Origin: [Mycobacterium] manitobense
GTDB lineage: Bacteria; Actinomycetota; Actinomycetes; Mycobacteriales; Mycobacteriaceae
Length of the DNA: 64,000 bases
Assembly (NCBI RefSeq): GCF_025821665.1
Contig: NZ_JACKSJ010000235.1
Location: 124,001-188,000 of the forward strand
Reading direction: 5' to 3'
Shown: positions 58,997 through 64,000 of the stretch, piece after piece
Position numbering within the stretch: the stretch's first letter is position 1
Layout: every line of letters starts with the position of its first letter
The notes under the pieces: generated by a model
Told to the model about the DNA's origin: nothing
The model's input: only the letters and a program-made list of their open reading frames with translations
Database searches by the model: none
Made by a program: the position numbers and the translations under genes

Positions 58997-59763
58997 GCAC
59001 GGTCACCTCCCCCGCCGAGCGGCCTCCGGAGCAGCCCGGCGCGGCCGCTCGGGTACCACCATCGGCGGGCAAGCGCGACATCTGGATCGTGTTCTGGATC
59101 GTGCCCGCGTTCTACACCGCGTTCGGCGTCATCTTCTTCGCGCTGGCGCGCACCATGCCCCCGCCGCGGCCCGACGTCACCACCGCGCAGAAGGCCGAGT
59201 TCTTCGCCGCGCACCAGCTGACCATCCAGATCGGTTTCGGCCTGCTCATCCTCATCGTCGGCGGCGCGGGGGTGGCCAACGGGATCGTCGTCTATCACAT
59301 GAAGCGGATGACGGCCGGCTCGGTCTGCGCGTATCTCTACATGGGCGGCATGGCCGTCGGCGCGTTGCCCGGCTGCCTGCTGGTGGCGTTCTGCTTCCTG
59401 ACCGCGGCGCTGCGGCCCGACCGCGACCCCGAACTGCTGGCGTTGCTCTACGACCTCGGCTGCCTGTCCTACGTCGGATCGCTCGGCTGCTTCGCCGCGG
59501 CCTACTTCGGCTTCGCGATCGCCATCCTCTACGACCGCAACGGCGTCTTCCCCAAGTGGCTGGCCTACGTCACCGTCTGGCAGATCGTCACCGAGATCAT
59601 GGCGGCGCCGCTCTTCGTGGTGGGCGCGGGGCCGTTCTCCTGGAACGGGTCGATGGCCTTCTGGTCCGGGACGCTGATCTTCGGCTTCTGGCTGTCCTGC
59701 GTCATCTTCTTCCTCCGCAAGGCCACCGAGGAGCAGCCCGCCGACGAACTGCCGCTGGGCTGA
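58993..59763 (+). CDS. Six-helix membrane protein B (unknown function), paralogue of the previous gene
   Basis: 256 residues. A Pro-rich N-terminus (about 1-25) precedes helices such as IWIVFWIVPAFYTAFGVIFF and IQIGFGLLILIVGGAGVANG. It shares with protein A the series YHMKRM, ALRPDRDPELLALLYDLG, VFPKWLAYVT, GPFSWNGSMAFW and VIFFLRKAT, aligned end to end. The ATG overlaps the previous stop (ATGA), so the pair may form a heterodimer made in equal amounts. No catalytic motif is visible. Confidence 0.8.
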   Translation: MSTVTSPAERPPEQPGAAARVPPSAGKRDIWIVFWIVPAFYTAFGVIFFALARTMPPPRPDVTTAQKAEFFAAHQLTIQIGFGLLILIVGGAGVANGIVVYHMKRMTAGSVCAYLYMGGMAVGALPGCLLVAFCFLTAALRPDRDPELLALLYDLGCLSYVGSLGCFAAAYFGFAIAILYDRNGVFPKWLAYVTVWQIVTEIMAAPLFVVGAGPFSWNGSMAFWSGTLIFGFWLSCVIFFLRKATEEQPADELPLG

Positions 59764-59771
59764 GGCCGGCC

Positions 59772-60368
59772 ATGACAGACACCCGGCACGGCGCCGTGAC
59801 CGCACCCGCCACCGATACGAGACCGCACCTGCCCGGCGACGGCGCGATGTGGGTGATGGTGCTGGGCGACCTCATCATCTTCGGCGCCTACTTCGTGATC
59901 TTCATGGTGCACCGGGCGATGGCGCCGCAGGAGTACCTGCACGCCCAGCAGGACCTCACCCTCAACGTGGGTGTGCTGAACACGCTTGTGCTCCTGACGA
60001 GTTCGTGGTTCATCGCCCGCGGCGTGGTGGCGGCGCGGTCGGGCGACCCGTTCGCCGCCCTGCGGTGGACGTACGGCGGCGCGGCCTGCGGCGTGTTGTT
60101 CATCGGCGTCAAGGCCTATGAGTGGTCGGTCAAGATCGCTGCGGGCCACACGTTGGGCAGCGGCGAATTCTGGTCGTTCTACTACATGCTCACCGGCATC
60201 CACCTGTTCCACGTCGCCCTGGGCCTGCTGATCATCGGCATCGTCGTCCGCGAGCTGCGCGACCCGCACCGCCGCCGGATGTCGATGGTCGAGTCCGGCG
60301 CCGTCTACTGGCACATGGTCGACCTGCTGTGGATCGTCATCTTCGCCCTGCTCTACGTGATGAGGTGA
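59772..60368 (+). CDS. Cytochrome c oxidase subunit III-like (NorE-like) membrane protein
   Basis: 198 residues with five predicted helices, matching the short COX3/NorE form: PGDGAMWVMVLGDLIIFGAY, TLVLLTSSWFIARG, GVLFIGVKAYEWSVKI, FYYMLTGIHLFHVALGLLII, YWHMVDLLWIVIFALLYVM. The helix-III Glu (KAYEW) and the HLFH/WHMVDLLW His motifs of heme-copper oxidase subunit III are kept. Subunit III binds no redox cofactor, and no subunit I or II gene is near, so it may be an accessory like NorE or help another membrane oxidase. 8 nt after protein B. Confidence 0.85.
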   Translation: MTDTRHGAVTAPATDTRPHLPGDGAMWVMVLGDLIIFGAYFVIFMVHRAMAPQEYLHAQQDLTLNVGVLNTLVLLTSSWFIARGVVAARSGDPFAALRWTYGGAACGVLFIGVKAYEWSVKIAAGHTLGSGEFWSFYYMLTGIHLFHVALGLLIIGIVVRELRDPHRRRMSMVESGAVYWHMVDLLWIVIFALLYVMR

Positions 60369-60372
60369 GCCC

Positions 60373-60678
60373 GTGACCATCGACGTTTCCCCGGCCACCG
60401 CTTCGAGGGCGTCGGCTGACCGGGCGGTGACGGTCGCCTGGATCGTGCTGTCGGCGATCACCGTCGCGTCCTGGTGGCTCGCACCCGCCCACGGCGACCA
60501 CGACGCGGTGGCCAGCATCCCCATCACGCTGGCGGTGATCGCGCTGGGATTCATCAAGGGCCGGTTGATCATCCGATACTTCATGGAGGTCAGGACGGGG
60601 CCGCGGTGGCTGCGCTGGGCCACCGACGCGTGGCTGGTGGTGCTGTGGGCCGCGGTGCTGGCGATCTATCTGTACTGA
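60373..60678 (+). CDS. Cytochrome c oxidase subunit IV-like (NorF-like) small membrane protein
   Basis: 101 residues with three hydrophobic helices (TVAWIVLSAITVASWWLA, IPITLAVIALGFIKGRLII, WLVVLWAAVLAIYLY). The core FIKGRLIIRYFMEVR matches the prokaryotic COX4 family, in which FxKxxxVxxxFMxLR is typical. GTG start, 4 nt after the COX3-like gene. The order COX3-like then COX4-like equals norE-norF in denitrifiers. Confidence 0.82.
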   Translation: MTIDVSPATASRASADRAVTVAWIVLSAITVASWWLAPAHGDHDAVASIPITLAVIALGFIKGRLIIRYFMEVRTGPRWLRWATDAWLVVLWAAVLAIYLY

Positions 60679-60718
60679 GCGGCTCGGGCAAACGGTGCTA
60701 TCTCTGGAAGTCCTGTTC

Positions 60719-60724
60719 TAATAT
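60719..60724 (+). promoter_or_regulatory. -10 element (TAATAT) for leaderless start at 60731
   Basis: TAATAT 6 nt before the ATG at 60731 in an AT-rich patch; no ribosome binding site. Confidence 0.6.
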
Positions 60725-60730
60725 TCGATA

Positions 60731-61165
60731 ATGCTGTTTCCGATCCGGCCCGCCGTGGCGGCCGCCGCGGCGTTCGCCGCCATGATGTCGACGGTCGGTT
60801 CGGCGAACGCCCAGCCGGCACCGCTGCCGCCCCCCGTGATGCATCACGTCAAGTACACCGTCTTCACCGAGGTGCCGGTGCCCGAGGCGCAGATCTACTA
60901 CCGCAACGTCGATCCGCCGAACTGGGCGGAGTACAGCCACAATTCGTACAAGTTCAGTCCCAAGACCTGGGCGGCCCTTGGGCCTGACCAGATGTGGACG
61001 CTGGACGTCATGCTCGCCGACCCTGATCAGTGGGCCATGGTCACGGCCACCTCGTTCTACACCCCCGAGCCTGCCAACTTCCACTGCGTCCTCGCCGTCG
61101 ACGGGGTCGTGGTGAAGACAGATGCCGGCCCCAAGGGCGCGCTCTGCTCAATCCGCCCCTGGTGA
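60731..61165 (+). CDS. Secreted hypothetical protein (144 aa)
   Basis: 144 residues: signal peptide (hydrophobic about 7-24, cleavage near ANA-QP at 27-28), a Pro-rich start (PAPLPPPVMHHVKY) and a beta-rich domain with YTVFTEVPVPEAQIYYRNVD, WAEYSHNSYKFSP and two cysteines (FHCVLAVDGVV and ALCSI) that could form a disulfide. The layout is like a MmpS/immunoglobulin-type exported domain without the membrane anchor. Function unknown. Leaderless-type start. Its 3' end overlaps the convergent TetR gene by 18 nt. Confidence 0.75.
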   Translation: MLFPIRPAVAAAAAFAAMMSTVGSANAQPAPLPPPVMHHVKYTVFTEVPVPEAQIYYRNVDPPNWAEYSHNSYKFSPKTWAALGPDQMWTLDVMLADPDQWAMVTATSFYTPEPANFHCVLAVDGVVVKTDAGPKGALCSIRPW

Positions 61166-61759
61166 CTCGAGGGGCATCGGCTCCCCCTCGATCGCACGGA
61201 TCTGGTCTTCGAGGAACGACACGATCTCCGAGTGGCCCAGTGACATCCCCAGGCTGCGCTCGAACACCAGGACCTGTGAGGCGCCGGTGGCGAAGAACGT
61301 CCACACCACGGCGGGCACCGTCGAGGTGTCGACGCCGTAGTTCTGCAGCACCACCTTCATGGCCTTGGTCTGCTCCTCACGGGCCCGCTGCGCGTACAGC
61401 GCGATCTCGGCATGCAATGCCTTGCGGTGATTCGCCAGTCCCATGAATTCGAGCGTCAGCCGGGTCGCCGACGGATCTGTCATGAAGCGCCACAGCGCCC
61501 ACAGCGGCTGCGCTGACGTCAGCGCCCGCGCCTGCGCCTCCAGACCCTGCTCGGCACGACGCCGGAACAGCGCCAGGAACAGCTCGTCCATGGTGCGGAA
61601 GTAGTAGTGCACCAGCTGCGGCTTGAGGTCGGCCTTCTCGGCGACGCGCCGCGACGTCACCGCCGCGTAGCCCTCGTCGATCATCAACTGCTCGGCGGCC
61701 TCGAGCAGCACGACCCGATTCCTGGCGTCGGGCGCCCCGATCCGGCGCGGAGAAGCCAC
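61148..61759 (-). CDS. TetR family regulator
   Basis: 203 residues with an N-terminal TetR HTH (RNRVVLLEAAEQLMIDEGYA, RVAEKADLKPQLVHYYFRT) and a C-terminal helical domain. GTG 61759 is chosen: GAAGG lies 9 nt upstream, and a TACTAT hexamer near 61799-61804 would place the transcript start at about 61792, just inside the alternative GTG 61795. It is divergent from the P450 gene; tandem TGCTNAGCA palindromes in the gap are likely its operators. Confidence 0.85.
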   Translation of the reverse strand: MASPRRIGAPDARNRVVLLEAAEQLMIDEGYAAVTSRRVAEKADLKPQLVHYYFRTMDELFLALFRRRAEQGLEAQARALTSAQPLWALWRFMTDPSATRLTLEFMGLANHRKALHAEIALYAQRAREEQTKAMKVVLQNYGVDTSTVPAVVWTFFATGASQVLVFERSLGMSLGHSEIVSFLEDQIRAIEGEPMPLESPGAD

Positions 61760-61847
61760 GTCGCAACACCTTCCGTCGGAATGACTGGTGGACACCGGGA
61801 TAGTAGCCGCCGTCGGGCGCTGTGACCTTGACCACGACCCTACGGCA

Positions 61848-61867
61848 TGCTAAGCAGATGCTCAGCA
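61848..61867. promoter_or_regulatory. Tandem TGCTNAGCA operators between TetR and P450 genes
   Basis: TGCTAAGCA (61848-61856), 2 nt, TGCTCAGCA (61859-61867): two 9-bp palindromes with centres 11 bp apart, about one helical turn. 71 nt upstream of the P450 start and 89 nt upstream of the TetR start. Confidence 0.6.
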
Positions 61868-61937
61868 CTTTCAGCCCAGAGCGCCGACTCCCTGTCGCGC
61901 CAACGCAGTGTTCAGTTTCTCGAAGGGACGCCCCCAG

Positions 61938-63215
61938 ATGACCGACTTCGACACCATCGACTACTTCACCGATCCGTCGCTGGTGCCCGATCCGCACCCG
62001 TACTACGACCACATGCGCAGCAAGTGCCCTGTCCAGCCCGAGCCGCACTACGGCGTGCTGGCCATCACCGGCTACGAGGCGGCCAACTCGGTCCTCAAGG
62101 ACAGCGACACCTTCTCCTCCTGCATCGCGCTCGGCGGGCCGTTCCCGCCCCTGCCGTTCACCCCGGAGGGCGACGACCTGACCGCGCAGATCGCCGCCAA
62201 CCGGTCGCAGCTGCCCATGTTCGAGCACATGGTCACCATGGACCCGCCCGAACACACCGACGCCCGGTCGCTGCTGAACCGGCTGCTGACCCCCAAGCGC
62301 CTCAAGGAGAACGAGGACTTCATGTGGCGCCTCGCCGACGAGGTGCTCGACGACTTCATCGAGGCAGGCTCGTGCGAGTTCCTGTCCTCGTACGCCAAAC
62401 CGTTCTCACTGCTGGTGATCGCCGACCTCCTTGGTGTCCCCGAGGAGGACCACGAGGAGTTCCGCAACGTGCTGGGCGCCCCGCGGCCGGAGACCCAGGT
62501 CGGTCGGCTGGATGGCGCCAACGTCGGCCTGAACCCGCTCGAGTGGCTCGACGACAAGTTCATCTCCTACCTCGCCGACCGCAGGAAGAATCCGCGCAAC
62601 GACGTCCTGACCGGGCTGGCGACGTCGAAGTACCCGGACGGGTCCACGCCGGAGCTCATCGAGGTGGCCCGTTCGGCGACGTTCCTGTTCGCCGCCGGAC
62701 AGGAGACCACCACCAAGCTGCTGTCCGCCTCGATGCGGGTGCTCGGCGACCATCCCGAGATCCAGCAGGCGTTGCGCGAGGACCGCAGCCGCATCCCGAC
62801 ATTCGTCGAGGAGTCGCTGCGGATGGACGCCCCGGTGAAGAGTCAGTTCCGGCTCGCCAAGAGGCCGGCCAAGGTCGGCGACACCGAGGTGAAGACCGGC
62901 ACCATCGTGATGGTCTGTCCGGGCGCCGTCAATCGCGATCCGAACCGCTTCGACGATCCGCACGAGTTCCACCTCGACCGCAAGAACGTCCGCGAGCACA
63001 TCGCCTTCGGGCGCGGCGTGCACTCCTGCCCGGGCGGGCCGCTGGCCCGTGTCGAGGGCCGGGTTTCCATCGAGCGGATCCTCGACCGGATGGCCGACAT
63101 CACCATCGACGAGGAGAAGCACGGGCCGGCCGATGCCCGCCGTTACGAGTACGAGCCCACGTTCATCCTCCGTGGCCTGACGGAGATCAACATCAAGTAC
63201 ACGCCGGTGTCGTGA
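61938..63215 (+). CDS. Cytochrome P450
   Basis: 425 residues, soluble actinobacterial class. I-helix oxygen-activation motif FAAGQETTTKL (near 250), ExxR in the K-helix (VEESLR), and heme loop FGRGVHSCPGGPLAR with the thiolate Cys364. The unusual AGQETT keeps an acidic residue before the Thr. It needs a ferredoxin and reductase, none of which is adjacent. Substrate unknown; regulation by the divergent TetR protein seems likely and the TetR ligand may be the substrate or product. ATG 61938 has GAAGGG upstream; ATG 61908 would add ten residues. Confidence 0.92.
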   Translation: MTDFDTIDYFTDPSLVPDPHPYYDHMRSKCPVQPEPHYGVLAITGYEAANSVLKDSDTFSSCIALGGPFPPLPFTPEGDDLTAQIAANRSQLPMFEHMVTMDPPEHTDARSLLNRLLTPKRLKENEDFMWRLADEVLDDFIEAGSCEFLSSYAKPFSLLVIADLLGVPEEDHEEFRNVLGAPRPETQVGRLDGANVGLNPLEWLDDKFISYLADRRKNPRNDVLTGLATSKYPDGSTPELIEVARSATFLFAAGQETTTKLLSASMRVLGDHPEIQQALREDRSRIPTFVEESLRMDAPVKSQFRLAKRPAKVGDTEVKTGTIVMVCPGAVNRDPNRFDDPHEFHLDRKNVREHIAFGRGVHSCPGGPLARVEGRVSIERILDRMADITIDEEKHGPADARRYEYEPTFILRGLTEINIKYTPVS

Positions 63216-63221
63216 TCGATG

Positions 63222-63253
63222 GCGCCGCTGCCCCTTTCAGGGGGCGGCGGCGC
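63222..63253. terminator. Hairpin between P450 and convergent secreted-protein gene
   Basis: GCGCCGCTGCCCC (63222-63234), loop TTTCAG, GGGGCGGCGGCGC (63241-63253): 13-bp stem with one T-G pair, touching the stop codon of the convergent gene. Probably terminates both directions. Confidence 0.65.
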
Positions 63254-63690
63254 TATTCGGTTCCGCGCAGCGGCAGGTCGCCGCGCTCCCAGTAGGCGCG
63301 GTTGTTCATCGCGACACAGGTGAGGAACAGACCGTCCGGAGCCTGGGCGACCTCGCCGACGAACTCCGGGCACAGGTCGTACAAATTCTTCACCCCGTGC
63401 ATCTCGGGTGACCGGAACCAGCGGGGTTCGTACCGCCGGGCTGAGCCGCAGAACACCAGGCGGCCCCATGACGTCACGCCGAACGCGTAGTAGGTGCTGT
63501 TGTTGCAGTAGGAGCCGAGCACGATGTTGGGTGCGATACCGGGTGTGCAGTTGGGGTTGTTGCACGGCGCCCCGGCCGGCGGTACCGGCGGGGGGATCTG
63601 CGGCTGTGCCGCTGCCTGCGGCGCCATCAGGGTCGCCGCCGCCACCACCGGAGTCGCCCACGCAGCAAGTACCGCGACGATCGATCGCAT
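63253..63690 (-). CDS. Secreted hypothetical protein, Cys-rich (145 aa)
   Basis: 145 residues: signal peptide (about 4-27, cleavage near AAAQ), Pro-rich linker (IPPPVPPAGAP) and a compact domain with six cysteines (PCNNPNCTPG, YCNNSTYYAFG, VFCGSARRY, DLCPEF, LTCVAMNN), probably paired as disulfides outside the cell. Tyr, Trp and Asn are frequent. Recalled only as a mycobacterial family of unknown role. ATG 63690 is preceded by AAGATG-like sequence; upstream extension overlaps the divergent gene. Confidence 0.77.
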   Translation of the reverse strand: MRSIVAVLAAWATPVVAAATLMAPQAAAQPQIPPPVPPAGAPCNNPNCTPGIAPNIVLGSYCNNSTYYAFGVTSWGRLVFCGSARRYEPRWFRSPEMHGVKNLYDLCPEFVGEVAQAPDGLFLTCVAMNNRAYWERGDLPLRGTE

Positions 63691-63756
63691 CAGATCATCT
63701 TCACACAGGGAGTAACCAAATTCTCGCTTTCGGAGAGCCCAGCTCCAGCGACGAAT

Positions 63757-63762
63757 TATGCT
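63757..63762 (+). promoter_or_regulatory. -10 element (TATGCT) for leaderless start at 63770
   Basis: TATGCT followed by 7 nt and the ATG at 63770, which favours that ATG over the one at 63758 inside the hexamer. Confidence 0.5.
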
Positions 63763-63769
63763 GGTGGCC

Positions 63770-64000
63770 ATGCGCGTAGACCGAGTGCTCGGCACCATGG
63801 CGATGTCCGTGGCCACCCTGTGCGGCGGCCTGGCCGTTGCGCCCACGGCGGATGCCAAGACCTACGGTCTCAACGGCACCTACCGGGTGTTCTCCGATGG
63901 TGAATGGGCCAGGCGCGACGAAGTCCTGTTCGACGTGCCGAGTGAGACCCAGACCTGGACCGTGAACACCAGCTGCGTCAGTCCGATCGAATGCACGGGC
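63770..64000 (+). CDS. Secreted hypothetical protein, 5' part
   Basis: 77 codons visible before the right edge. Signal peptide (MAMSVATLCGGLAVAPTADA, cleavage near ADA-KT), then GLNGTYRVFSDGEWARRDEV and WTVNTSCVSPIECTG, a start pattern I recall from exported mycobacterial proteins of unknown function. Leaderless-type promoter. The rest is outside the window. Confidence 0.7.
   Translation, partial: MRVDRVLGTMAMSVATLCGGLAVAPTADAKTYGLNGTYRVFSDGEWARRDEVLFDVPSETQTWTVNTSCVSPIECTG

Overview
The window is high-GC actinobacterial DNA and reads as a mycobacterium, most likely a fast-growing Mycolicibacterium. The evidence is a mycobacterial-length type I fatty acid synthase beside acpS, an MmpS/MmpL pair, DUF732 and DUF5078 secreted proteins, an LdtMt2-type L,D-transpeptidase, and long runs of the gene order known from M. 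tuberculosis Rv2495c-Rv2511 and Rv2518c-Rv2525c. Family and synteny names come from memory of these families; no database was searched.

Layout. 1-2.9 kb: 5' part of a wax-ester synthase/DGAT-type acyltransferase, tRNA-Arg(TCT) and a stand-alone molybdopterin oxidoreductase. 3.1-7.7 kb: an mmpS-mmpL operon converging, through two back-to-back terminators, on a leftward DUF732-DUF5078 pair; the DUF5078 protein resembles Rv0455c, a siderophore-secretion factor. 7.7-18.7 kb: an enoyl-CoA hydratase-like protein, then a compact leftward leucine/branched-chain catabolic operon (accD1-accA1-fadE19-MaoC hydratase-citE-bkdA-bkdB-bkdC) with the divergent TetR repressor gene bkaR and a palindrome between them. 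18.7-26.5 kb: two small membrane proteins, an S9 peptidase, a proline-rich MmpS-like protein, an MFS permease, the mycolate reductase cmrA, a HerA-like ATPase and orn.

26.5-43 kb: tRNA-His, a strong hairpin, a membrane protein fused to a spermidine-synthase-like domain (possibly acquired), the L,D-transpeptidase ldtB, tRNA-Lys, small ORFs, a DUF3618 protein, bcp, an M20 peptidase, acpS and the 9.2-kb fas gene. Upstream of fas lies a frameshifted, internally deleted remnant of the Rv2525c-type DUF1906 gene. 43.9-51.3 kb: an orphan solute-binding lipoprotein, a MerR regulator, an MFS permease, a ChaB/Rho-N protein, an LtrA-family protein, a 39-residue peptide and two coupled Mce-associated membrane proteins.

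51.3-58.1 kb is an accessory acyl-CoA catabolic island: two acyl-CoA synthetases, an ACMSD-type amidohydrolase, a crotonase, a DUF35 protein and an SCP2-type thiolase. Its promoters, and that of the Mce-associated operon next to it, carry related GAGAAT/ATTCTC palindromes, in tandem at two of them, which suggests one undescribed regulon. 58.2-60.7 kb is a tight operon of two tandem paralogous membrane proteins followed by cytochrome-oxidase subunit III- and IV-like (NorE/NorF-like) proteins with no subunit I or II, preceded by a pair of TAGCCG-NN-CGGCTA palindromes. The window ends with a secreted protein, a TetR regulator divergent from a cytochrome P450 (tandem TGCTNAGCA sites between them) and two more small secreted proteins.

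Many genes have a TANNNT -10 hexamer 6-8 nt before the start codon and no Shine-Dalgarno sequence, the pattern of mycobacterial leaderless transcripts.
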